From: Rubritepida sp.
GTDB lineage: Bacteria; Pseudomonadota; Alphaproteobacteria; Acetobacterales; Acetobacteraceae
Assembly: GCA_028291485.1 (NCBI GenBank)
Contig: JAQGHZ010000032.1
Location: 1 to 8,042 of the forward strand
Reading direction: 5' to 3'
Length of the DNA: 8,042 bases
The notes beneath the pieces were generated by a model that saw only the letters and a list, made by a program, of their open reading frames with translations, was not told the origin of the DNA and searched no databases. A program made the position numbers and the translations under genes. Below are positions 1-6,097 of this stretch, piece after piece (position 1 is the stretch's first letter; every line of letters begins with the position of its first letter).

Positions 1-897
1 GAACTCGCCGAGGCCTTCCCCATCGCGCGAGAAACCTTTCAGGAGGTCGACGACGCGCTGGGCCAGAAGTTGTCGAAGCTGATGTTCGAGGGCTCGCAGA
101 CCGAGCTCACCCTCACCGCCAATGCACAGCCGGCGCTGATGGCCGTTTCCGTCGCCCTCTGCCGGGTGCTGGCCAAGGAGGGCGGCTTCGACCTCTCGCG
201 GCAGGTCTCCCTGGTGGCGGGCCATTCGCTCGGCGAGTACAGCGCGCTGACGGCGGCCGGCGCCTTCGATCTGCCGACGGCGGCGCGGCTGCTGCGGCTG
301 CGCGGCGATTCCATGCAGAAGGCGGTCCCGCCGGGCGACGGCGCCATGGCCGCGCTGCTGGGCGCCGAGCCCGAGCAGGCGCTCGCGATCTGCGCCGCGT
401 CCGAGCAGGGCGAGGAGGGCCGGGAGGTCGTCCAGGTCGCGAACGACAATGGCGGCGGCCAGGTGGTGATCTCGGGCGCCAAGGCGGCGGTGGAGCGTGC
501 GATCGAGGCGGCGAAGGCCGCCGGCGTGAAGCGGGCCATGCTACTGCCGGTCTCCGCACCCTTCCACTGCGCGCTGATGGCGCCGGCCGCCGACACCATG
601 CACGAGGCGCTGGAGAGGGCGGTGATGACCCATCCGGCCGTGCCGGTGGTGGCCAACGTCACCGCCGCGCCGGTCAGCGAGCCCGACATGATCCGCGAGC
701 TGCTGGTGAAGCAAGTGACCGGGACGGTGCGCTGGCGCGAGTGCATCGCGGCCATGGTGGCCTCCGGCTGCACGCGCTTCGTGGAGGTCGGCGCCGGCAG
801 GGTGCTGACGGGGCTCATGAAGCGCAACGCGCCGGAAGCGACGGCGCAGGCGATCAACACGCCCGCCGATGTCGAAGCCTTCCTGAAGAGCCTGTGA
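1..897 (+). CDS. fabD: Malonyl-CoA:ACP transacylase FabD (5' end cut off by window)
   Basis: FabD moves malonyl from CoA to acyl carrier protein in the cytosol, supplying the extender unit for type II fatty-acid synthesis. The reading frame is open from base 1 (ELAEAFPIARETF...), so the gene begins upstream. About 18-20 residues carrying the N-terminal GQGSQ oxyanion-hole motif are missing, and 298 residues remain of a family that is usually about 310. The nucleophile elbow GHSLGEYSAL is visible, with the catalytic Ser at fragment residue 76. The catalytic His is at residue 189 in SAPFHCALM, and the C-terminal VGAGRVLTGLMKR segment is typical. A TTG at base 70 could be called as a start, but the conserved sequence before it shows it is internal. 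The gene leads a + strand cluster with a GNAT gene and fabG. Confidence 0.96.
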   Translation, partial: ELAEAFPIARETFQEVDDALGQKLSKLMFEGSQTELTLTANAQPALMAVSVALCRVLAKEGGFDLSRQVSLVAGHSLGEYSALTAAGAFDLPTAARLLRLRGDSMQKAVPPGDGAMAALLGAEPEQALAICAASEQGEEGREVVQVANDNGGGQVVISGAKAAVERAIEAAKAAGVKRAMLLPVSAPFHCALMAPAADTMHEALERAVMTHPAVPVVANVTAAPVSEPDMIRELLVKQVTGTVRWRECIAAMVASGCTRFVEVGAGRVLTGLMKRNAPEATAQAINTPADVEAFLKSL

Positions 898-907
898 AGA
901 AGCTTCC

Positions 908-1336
908 GTGAAACTGGGCATCCTCATCACGGATTCGCCGTCCAAGGCGGATACGGACGTCGTCCTGCGGGAGCTGATCGGCTTCAACGAGGCGGCGACC
1001 GGCATCCCCGGCGACGAGCTGCACCACTTCGCGGCGCTGGTGCGCGACGAATCGCGCAACACGGTCGGTGGCGCGATCGGCGGCTCCTATTACGGCTGGC
1101 TGGTGATCGAGCTGCTCTGGCTGCCGGAATCGCTGCGCGGGACGGGGCTCGGCACGCAGGTGATGCGGATGGCCGAGGAGGAGGCGCGGGCGCGCGGCTG
1201 CATCGGCATCCGGCTCGACACCTTCTCGTTCCAGGCCCGTGGCTTCTACGAGAAGCTCGGCTTTTCCGTCTTCGGCACCTTGCCGGAGCATCCGCCAGGC
1301 CATACGCGCTACTGGCTCTCCAAGCGGCTCGGATAG
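908..1336 (+). CDS. GNAT family N-acetyltransferase
   Basis: This 142-residue protein fits a single GNAT fold, which transfers acetyl from acetyl-CoA to an amine; the substrate cannot be read from the sequence. The acetyl-CoA pyrophosphate loop is seen as RGTGLG (residues 77-82, matching R/Q-x-x-G-x-G/A) after strand beta-4 (VIELLWLPESL). The late motif RGFYEKLGF (111-119) is the usual GNAT C-terminal signature. The start is GTG at 908, ten bases after the fabD stop, with a weak purine stretch (GAAGAAG, 896-902) as the likely ribosome site. The tight spacing suggests cotranscription and perhaps translational coupling with fabD. It separates fabD from fabG, which are usually adjacent. A role in fatty-acid synthesis is not shown by the sequence; it may only share the transcript. 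Confidence 0.88.
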   Translation: MKLGILITDSPSKADTDVVLRELIGFNEAATGIPGDELHHFAALVRDESRNTVGGAIGGSYYGWLVIELLWLPESLRGTGLGTQVMRMAEEEARARGCIGIRLDTFSFQARGFYEKLGFSVFGTLPEHPPGHTRYWLSKRLG

Positions 1337-1360
1337 GGCTTTCTCCGCATCTTTTCACGC

Positions 1361-1382
1361 CTTTGAGCGAAGAGGCTCAAAG
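1361..1382. promoter_or_regulatory. Perfect 8-6-8 inverted repeat upstream of fabG
   Basis: CTTTGAGC (1361-1368) and GCTCAAAG (1375-1382) are exact reverse complements around a 6-base centre. They lie in the 75-base gap between the GNAT stop and fabG, about 30 bases before the fabG start. No T-run follows on either strand, so an ordinary intrinsic terminator is unlikely. It could be an operator dyad for a separate fabG promoter, or an mRNA hairpin that sets relative expression within the cluster. The repeat is seen directly; the role is inferred. Confidence 0.5.
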
Positions 1383-1411
1383 CGATCTGCCACGCAGAGG
1401 AATCACACGAC

Positions 1412-2149
1412 ATGTTCAAGCTCGAAGGCAAGATCGCCCTGGTCACCGGAGCTTCCTCCGGTATCGGCATCGGCATCGCCGAGGCGCTGCACGCCCAGGG
1501 CGCCACGGTGGTGCTCACCGGCCGGCGCGAGGCGGAGCTGAAGGCCGTGGCCGAGAGGCTCGGCGAGCGCGCTTCCGTGATGCCCGCGGACCTGAACGAC
1601 CCGGCTGCCCCCGCCGCCCTGGTGGAGAAGATCGAGGCCGAGCATGGCCGCCTCGACATCCTCGTGAACAATGCCGGCTTCACGCGCGACATGCTGGCGC
1701 TGCGCATGGCCGACGAGGACTGGAACGCCGTGCTCGAGGTCGACCTGAACGCCCCCTTCCGCCTCGCGCGCGCCGCGCTGCGTGGGATGATGAAGCGCCG
1801 CACGGGTCGCATCGTCTCCATCGCCTCGATCGTGGGCGTCACCGGCAATGCGGGGCAGGTCAACTACGCCGCGGCCAAGGCCGGGCTGATCGGCATGAGC
1901 AAGGCCCTCGCGCAGGAGGTCGCGCCGCGCGGCGTGACCATCAACGTGGTGGCGCCGGGCTTCATCGCGACGCCGATGACCGACAAGCTCAACGAGGCGC
2001 AGAAGACGATGCTGATGTCGCGCATCCCGCTGAACCGCATGGGCTCGGCGCAGGACGTGGCTTCGGCCGTGGCCTACCTCGCCTCGGACGAGGCGGCCTG
2101 GGTGACGGGCACCACCATCCATGTGAACGGCGGCATGCTGATGGTGTGA
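1412..2149 (+). CDS. fabG: 3-oxoacyl-ACP reductase FabG
   Basis: FabG is an NADPH-dependent short-chain dehydrogenase that reduces 3-oxoacyl-ACP to 3-hydroxyacyl-ACP, the first reduction of each elongation cycle. The 245 residues match the usual length. The nucleotide-binding TGASSGIG is at 12-19 and NNAG at 86-89. Catalytic Ser139 sits in SIAS, with Tyr152 and Lys156 in NYAAAKAG. The FabG-type C-terminus VTGTTIHVNGGMLMV is complete. From memory, the tetrad Asn (N110 in E. coli, ETNLSS) aligns with Asp111 here (EVDLNA). The ATG at 1412 has a clear AGAGGA ribosome site (1396-1401, 10-base spacer). The closeness to E. coli FabG and the nearby fabD support FabG over another SDR. acpP does not follow; the next gene is convergent. 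Confidence 0.95.
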   Translation: MFKLEGKIALVTGASSGIGIGIAEALHAQGATVVLTGRREAELKAVAERLGERASVMPADLNDPAAPAALVEKIEAEHGRLDILVNNAGFTRDMLALRMADEDWNAVLEVDLNAPFRLARAALRGMMKRRTGRIVSIASIVGVTGNAGQVNYAAAKAGLIGMSKALAQEVAPRGVTINVVAPGFIATPMTDKLNEAQKTMLMSRIPLNRMGSAQDVASAVAYLASDEAAWVTGTTIHVNGGMLMV

Positions 2150-2165
2150 GCGCTTAGGCGCTCAC
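2146..2165. terminator. Bidirectional hairpin spanning both convergent stop codons
   Basis: GTGAGCGC (2146-2153) and GCGCTCAC (2158-2165) form a perfect 8-bp stem with a 4-base loop TTAG. The fabG stop (TGA, 2147-2149) and the stop of the opposing WYL regulator (TAA on the minus strand, 2154-2156) both lie inside it. The symmetry and the convergent layout fit a shared bidirectional terminator. There is no T-run, so termination may be weak or need help from Rho. Confidence 0.6.
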
Positions 2166-2858
2166 CTCCAGCGTCCTGCGCCACTGCGCCTTCAGCGCGG
2201 CGTGGCGGCCCGGATAGCGCTCATCGAGGAAGGCCGCGGCCTCGATCCGATCCGTCCTAAAGTGCCGGAAGTCCGCGCGCAGCTCGCACCAGGCGACGAC
2301 GAGCCGCGTCGCGTCCAGATAGCCGATGGCGATCGGCCAGATTACCCGCTGGCTGATCCGCCCCTGCTCGTCGGCATAGCGCAGCTCCACCTTGCGCCCG
2401 CCGCGGATCGCCTGGCGCAGCGCGGCCATGTCGATGCGGTCCTCCGCATTCTTCCAGGAGGGCGGGGCCAGCGAGCCGGGCTCCAGCACCATCGGCCGCA
2501 GCCGTTCGGGCACCGTCGCGGCGATCTTGGCCATGAGGTCCCGCGCGGCCTTGGCCAGCGCCGGATCGCCCCGGCTCGCGACCCAGCTGGCGCCCAGCAC
2601 CGCGGCCTCCACCTCGTCGGCCGTCAGCATGAGGGGCGGCAGGTCGAAGCCGCCATCCAGCACGTAGCCGATGCCCGCCTCGCCGCGGATGGGCACGCGC
2701 TGGCCGATCAGCACCGCGATGTCGCGATAGACCGAGCGCTTTGAGGTCTCGAGCTCGGCCGCGATGGCGTCCGCGGTCACCGGCGCGCGGTGGCGGCGGA
2801 GGATCTGGATGATCTCGAAGAGTCGGTCGGCCTTGCGCATGGACATCGTCTCGCACAT
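2154..2858 (-). CDS. HTH-WYL transcriptional regulator (YafY type)
   Basis: This is a DNA-binding regulator of the HTH_11 plus WYL class. The N-terminal winged helix (about residues 8-60) shows the family pattern MRKADRLFEIIQILRRH and TSKRSVYRDIAVL. The WYL domain follows, with FRHFRTDRI near residues 198-206 as the conserved end of the core. The eponymous Trp-Tyr-Leu position reads Arg-Leu-Val (TRLVVAWCELR), a variant I recall from YafY-like members. WYL domains are thought to sense small ligands or nucleic acids; the ligand here is unknown. The longest start is at 2858; ATGs at 2846 and 2840 (MSMRKADRL, MRKADRL) are also possible, and none has a strong ribosome site. The gene diverges from the GST gene, which it probably controls together with itself. 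It converges on fabG with a 4-base gap. Confidence 0.9.
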   Translation of the reverse strand: MCETMSMRKADRLFEIIQILRRHRAPVTADAIAAELETSKRSVYRDIAVLIGQRVPIRGEAGIGYVLDGGFDLPPLMLTADEVEAAVLGASWVASRGDPALAKAARDLMAKIAATVPERLRPMVLEPGSLAPPSWKNAEDRIDMAALRQAIRGGRKVELRYADEQGRISQRVIWPIAIGYLDATRLVVAWCELRADFRHFRTDRIEAAAFLDERYPGRHAALKAQWRRTLEVSA

Positions 2859-2860
2859 CG

Positions 2861-2884
2861 CTGCTGACAGCAGGGTGGCAACAG
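2861..2884. promoter_or_regulatory. Candidate WYL-regulator operator in the divergent promoter
   Basis: CTGCTG-A-CAGCAG (2861-2873) is a perfect 6-1-6 palindrome just upstream of the WYL regulator start, in the 66-base gap before the GST gene. Overlapping it, TGACAGCAG (2865-2873) is repeated as TGGCAACAG (2876-2884), with 7 of 9 bases matching and a start-to-start distance of 11 bases, about one helical turn. Both patterns suit binding by a dimeric regulator. That the neighbouring WYL protein binds here is inferred from position only. Confidence 0.45.
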
Positions 2885-2924
2885 TCCCCGCGTATCACGT
2901 CCGGGTTCCACGCAGGAGGACGCG

Positions 2925-3659
2925 ATGATCATTCTCTATGGCGCCGGTCCCGGCTTCGGCCTCCCGGAGATCAGCCCCTATACGATGAAGACGGCGGTGC
3001 AGCTCCGCATGGCGAAGCTGGATTTCGTGGTCCTCCAGGCCATGCCGGCCCAGTCGCCCAAGGGCCAGCTCCCCTTCATCGACGACGATGGCGAGCTGGT
3101 GGCGGATTCGACCTTCATCCGCCTGCACCTCGAATGGAAATACGGCTTCGACCTCGACACCGGGCTGGATGCGCGCCAGCGGGCCGATGCCTGGGCGATC
3201 GAGCGCATGGTCGAGAACCATTTCGGCTGGACGGCGGCCTGGCCGCGCTACTTCATGGAGGACAACTTCCAGCGAGGCCCGGCGCGCTTCTTCGATCAGC
3301 TGCCGGAGGAACGGCGCCCCGGGATGCTGGAGGCGATGCGGTCCCGAGTGGCGACCAATTTCCGCGCGGTCGGCATCACGCGGCACGAGCCGGACGAGAT
3401 CGAGTGGCTCGGCACGCGCTCGCTGCAAAGCCTGTCGGCCATCCTGGGGGAAAAGCCCTATCTGATGGGCGATGAACCCTCCGGTGTGGACGCCATCGCC
3501 TTCGCGCAACTGGCGGGACTGCTGACGCCGCATTTCGATTCGCCGCTGCGCCGGCAGGCCGAGGGTTTCCTGAACCTTTCTGCCTATACCGACCGGATGA
3601 TGGCGCGCTTCTACCCGGACTTCGTCTGGAGCCGGGTGGGCATCCTGGAGGCCGCCTAA
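2925..3659 (+). CDS. Glutathione S-transferase family protein (FAX/metaxin-like)
   Basis: The 244-residue protein has a GST layout: an N-terminal thioredoxin-like domain (about 1-78) and an all-helical C-terminal domain (about 85-235). In the first domain, SPKGQLPFI carries the cis-proline (P50) and is followed by ADSTFI (60-65), the Asp-Ser pair that holds the gamma-glutamyl group of glutathione. GEKPYLMGDEPSGVDAIAF (175-193) matches the conserved C-terminal N-capping region. The pattern resembles the failed-axon-connections/metaxin-like bacterial GSTs rather than classical detoxifying classes. The substrate is unknown. The ATG at 2925 has a strong AGGAGG (2914-2919, 5-base spacer). The gene is divergent from the WYL regulator, which suggests induction by a small molecule or stress. 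Its stop codon overlaps that of the convergent LysR gene. Confidence 0.88.
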   Translation: MIILYGAGPGFGLPEISPYTMKTAVQLRMAKLDFVVLQAMPAQSPKGQLPFIDDDGELVADSTFIRLHLEWKYGFDLDTGLDARQRADAWAIERMVENHFGWTAAWPRYFMEDNFQRGPARFFDQLPEERRPGMLEAMRSRVATNFRAVGITRHEPDEIEWLGTRSLQSLSAILGEKPYLMGDEPSGVDAIAFAQLAGLLTPHFDSPLRRQAEGFLNLSAYTDRMMARFYPDFVWSRVGILEAA

Positions 3660-4555
3660 CCCTCTTCCACCGCGACGTGCCGGATCTGCCGGATCAGTGC
3701 GCGCGTGGCCGGCGCGGCCTCGCCGCGGCGGAAGGCGGCGGCGATATCGGCCAGGATCGGCGCGCCGCGCAGCGGGCGGTAGGTGACGCCGGGCAAGGTG
3801 AGCGTCCGCCGCAGGCTGTCCGGCACCACGGCCACGCCCATCCCGAGCGCCACCAGCGTCGCCACCGCGATCAAGTCACGCCCGCGATGTGCCAGCCGCG
3901 GCACGAAGCCACCGCGCTGAGCCACCGCGAGGGTGAGGTGGTGGAAGCTGGTACTCGCCTCCTGGTCGGGGATGATGAAGGCTTCACCGGCAAGGGCGGA
4001 GGCGGCGACGCTCTCCTCCTCGGCCAGCTTGTGGCCGGGGGGCAGGGCGATGAGTAGCGGCTCGCGGTGCAGCCGGACGGTGGCGAGGCCGGGCGGCGCC
4101 ACCACGGGCGCGCGGACGAAGCCGATGTCGAGCCGGCCCTCGGCGAGCGCCTCGATCTGCGGGGTCGATTCCATCTCGTGCAGCTTCAGCTCGACCTCGG
4201 GATGCCCGCGGCGCCAGTCGGCAATGGTCTGGGCCAGCACGCCGGAGAAGGCGGCCGAGCCGGCGAAGCCGATCTCGATGATGCCGCGCTCGCCGCGCCC
4301 GGCCTGGCGGGCGATGCGGGCGGCGCGGTCGAGCTGGTCCAGGGCGGGCCGGAGTTCCTCCAGGAAGAGCCTTCCGGCGTCGCTGAGCGACACGCTGCGC
4401 TTGGTGCGGAGGAACAGCCGCGCGCCGAGCTGGCGTTCCAGCTCCTGCACCTGTTCGGTCAGCGAGGGCGGCGAGATGCCCAGCACCTCCGCCGCGCGGG
4501 CGAAATGCAAGGTCTCGGAGACGGCCAGAAAGGCGCGGAGGTGGCGGAGCTCCAT
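3656..4555 (-). CDS. LysR-family transcriptional regulator (YnfL-like)
   Basis: This is a 299-residue LysR regulator. The start MELRHLRAFLAVSETLHFARAA is canonical, with a winged helix-turn-helix at about 1-60 (AAEVLGISPPSLTEQVQELE) and a two-lobed ligand-binding domain from about 90 (IIEIGFAGSAAFSG) to 290. I chose ATG 4555 because GAGG (minus strand, 4567-4564) lies eight bases before it; a GTG at 4564 would overlap that site. It is divergent from a YnfM-like exporter, as ynfL is from ynfM in E. coli, and the protein resembles E. coli YnfL as I remember it. It probably controls the exporter in response to an unknown ligand. The stop overlaps that of the GST gene (3656-3659). A 9-bp tandem duplication (3678-3695) encodes an Ile-Arg repeat near the C-terminus. 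Confidence 0.92.
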   Translation of the reverse strand: MELRHLRAFLAVSETLHFARAAEVLGISPPSLTEQVQELERQLGARLFLRTKRSVSLSDAGRLFLEELRPALDQLDRAARIARQAGRGERGIIEIGFAGSAAFSGVLAQTIADWRRGHPEVELKLHEMESTPQIEALAEGRLDIGFVRAPVVAPPGLATVRLHREPLLIALPPGHKLAEEESVAASALAGEAFIIPDQEASTSFHHLTLAVAQRGGFVPRLAHRGRDLIAVATLVALGMGVAVVPDSLRRTLTLPGVTYRPLRGAPILADIAAAFRRGEAAPATRALIRQIRHVAVEEG

Positions 4556-4566
4556 GGCGGGCACCT

Positions 4567-4581
4567 CGAATGGACAATTCG
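4567..4581. promoter_or_regulatory. Inverted repeat next to the LysR start (possible autoregulatory site)
   Basis: CGAAT (4567-4571) and ATTCG (4577-4581) are exact reverse complements around a 5-base centre, close to the size of a LysR box (T-N11-A type dyad). The repeat touches the LysR ribosome site, where binding could block the regulator's own expression. The dyad is short, and the role is inferred from position. Confidence 0.3.
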
Positions 4582-4614
4582 GCCCAGCCTAATTCTTTTG
4601 CACCGCAACATGAA

Positions 4615-4643
4615 TGACTTCGTCAGCTTAGTTGACCTATTTT
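4615..4643 (+). promoter_or_regulatory. Possible sigma70-like promoter for the YnfM-like exporter
   Basis: The AT-richest part of the gap holds TATTTT (4638-4643) as a possible -10 element and TGACTT (4615-4620) 17 bases upstream as a weak -35. TGAC-TTC-GTCA (4615-4625) also forms a small dyad over the -35 position. Matches to consensus are only moderate, so this is a placement suggestion rather than a firm call. Confidence 0.25.
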
Positions 4644-4650
4644 AGCGCAT

Positions 4651-4667
4651 GCGGTCCTCGGGACCGC
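4651..4667. promoter_or_regulatory. Perfect 7-3-7 palindrome upstream of the exporter gene
   Basis: GCGGTCC (4651-4657) and GGACCGC (4661-4667) are exact reverse complements separated by TCG. The site lies 51 bases before the exporter start codon and just after the likely promoter. It may be an operator, or a stable hairpin in the exporter mRNA leader. No T-run follows, so it does not look like a terminator. Confidence 0.4.
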
Positions 4668-4718
4668 CAAGTCTGCCCAGGGAAGCGGCGTCCAGCCCAT
4701 TCGAGGACCAGTTTCGTC

Positions 4719-5969
4719 ATGAGCAGCACAGTCGTCGACACGATGGACCTTCCGGCCCCGACCAGGGCCCTGGCCCCCTATATCGAGCGCGGCACTGCCG
4801 ACTTCTTCCGCACCAGCGTCGCGCTGTTCTGTGCCGGCCTCGCGACCTTCACGCTGCTTTACTGCACCCAACCGTTGCTGCCGGTTTTCTCGCGCGAGTT
4901 CGGCATCAACGCGGCGGCGTCCAGCCTCGCCATCTCGCTGCCCTCCATCGCGCTGGCCATCGGGACGCTGGTGGCCAGCGCGCTGTCGGAGACGTTCGGC
5001 CGCAAGCCACTGATGGTGGGGGCTGTCTTCGCCTCCTCCGGGCTGACCCTCCTCTCCGCATTCGCGCCGAGCTGGGAGAGCTTTCTCGTGCTGCGCACGC
5101 TGCAGGGCCTCGCCCTGGCAGGGCTGCCGGCGGCGGCCATGGCCTATCTGGCGGAGGAGATACATCCGCGCTCCATCGGCTTCTCCATGGGTCTCTACAT
5201 CAGCGGCAACGCACTGGGCGGCATGGCCGGCCGCGTGGGCACCGGCCTGCTGAGCGACGTCACCTCCTGGCACTTCGCGATGGGCGGCATGGGTGCCTTC
5301 GGGCTGCTGACCGCGCTGGTCTTCGTGTTGAACCTGCGGCCCTCGCGCCGCTTCCGGCCGCGGTCGCTGAACCTGACGGGGCTGGCGCAGGGCTTCGTGA
5401 TCCATCTGCGGGAACCCGGCCTGCGCGTGCTCTTCCTGGTGGGTGCGATGCTGATGGGCGGCTTCGTGACCGTCTACAATTATATCGGCTACCACCTGCT
5501 GGCCGATTTCGGTCTGAGCCAGAGCTGGGTGGGGCTGGTCTTCACGGTGTACCTCGTGGGCATCGTGGCTTCGACCTTCATCGGCTCGCTGGCCGACCGG
5601 ATCGGCCGGGCGAAGATCCTATGGGTCAATATGGTGGTGATCCTGATCGGCCTCGCGGTGTCGCTGCTGCCCTCCGTGACCGGCTCGGTCCTGGGCCTGG
5701 CGATCATCACGCTCGGCTTCTTTGGCGCGCATGCGATCGGCAGCGCCTGGGTGGGACGGCGGGCGTTGACGGCGAAGGCACAGGCGTCGTCGCTGTACCT
5801 CTTCGCCTGCTATGGTGGATCAAGCGTGATCGGCACCATCGGCGGCTGGATTCTGACGGCCCATGGATGGCCGGGCGTGGTGGCGCTGGTGGCCGGCTGC
5901 ATGGGGGTGGCGCTGGTGGCGGCGCTGTGGCTGTCGCGGCTGAAGCCGCTGGCGCAGCCGGTGGCGTGA
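4719..5969 (+). CDS. ynfM: MFS transporter, YnfM-like
   Basis: This is an inner-membrane major facilitator protein of 416 residues with about 12 predicted hydrophobic segments, probably a proton-coupled exporter. E. coli YnfM, as I recall it, shares several stretches: ALFCAGLATFTLLYCTQPLLP (35-55 region), EEIHPRSIGFSMGLYISGN (146-164), NYIGYHLL and KAQASSLYLF. MFS motif A is seen as SETFGRKPLM between helices 2 and 3 (90-99), with the second-half copy GSLADRIGRAKIL (289-301). The start is ATG 4719, with GAGGA at 4703-4707 (11-base spacer). A longer frame from TTG 4632 would add 29 residues without membrane character or a ribosome site. The LysR gene on the other side of the promoter is the likely regulator. 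The substrate is unknown; YnfM relatives are described as drug or arabinose-type efflux proteins. Confidence 0.93.
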   Translation: MSSTVVDTMDLPAPTRALAPYIERGTADFFRTSVALFCAGLATFTLLYCTQPLLPVFSREFGINAAASSLAISLPSIALAIGTLVASALSETFGRKPLMVGAVFASSGLTLLSAFAPSWESFLVLRTLQGLALAGLPAAAMAYLAEEIHPRSIGFSMGLYISGNALGGMAGRVGTGLLSDVTSWHFAMGGMGAFGLLTALVFVLNLRPSRRFRPRSLNLTGLAQGFVIHLREPGLRVLFLVGAMLMGGFVTVYNYIGYHLLADFGLSQSWVGLVFTVYLVGIVASTFIGSLADRIGRAKILWVNMVVILIGLAVSLLPSVTGSVLGLAIITLGFFGAHAIGSAWVGRRALTAKAQASSLYLFACYGGSSVIGTIGGWILTAHGWPGVVALVAGCMGVALVAALWLSRLKPLAQPVA

Positions 5970-6097
5970 CCGGAGGCCATTCTACCGCGCTGTCCAGGCG
6001 CGATCGGATCCAGGCGTGGCTGCGCGAGAACCTTGGCGGCCAATACCTCACGGGCCGCATCCCGGGCCCAACGGCCCACAGGCCTTGGCCGCCTCCG
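5970..6097. other. Convergent intergenic region with GC-rich hairpins
   Basis: The 128 bases between the exporter and the opposing DUF4149 gene hold several short GC-rich inverted repeats. These are CGCGC/GCGCG (5986-5990/5998-6002), TTGGC-G-GCCAA (6033-6043) and GGGCC-CAAC-GGCCC (6064-6077), plus repeated GGCC words up to about 6090. They probably help end transcription from both sides, but none has a T-run, so I do not call a definite intrinsic terminator. No convincing gene was found in it. Confidence 0.4.

Noticed and set aside
1363..2157. An overlapping + strand frame across fabG, and antisense frames over fabD and fabG
   Set aside because: The products are Arg/Gly/Ala-rich shadows, whereas the FabD and FabG frames carry all the family motifs.
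4632..4718. A 29-residue N-terminal extension of the exporter from TTG 4632
   Set aside because: There is no ribosome site, and the sequence overlaps the probable promoter and the 7-3-7 palindrome. ATG 4719 has GAGGA upstream and fits the YnfM length.
5966..6097. A possible small gene starting at GTG 5966, overlapping the exporter stop (GTGA), with a start of plausible composition (RRDRIQAWLRENLGG)
   Set aside because: The frame has no stop and runs antisense into the DUF4149 gene and ahcY. It has no recognised family and no clear ribosome site, and the opposite strand reads just as plausibly.
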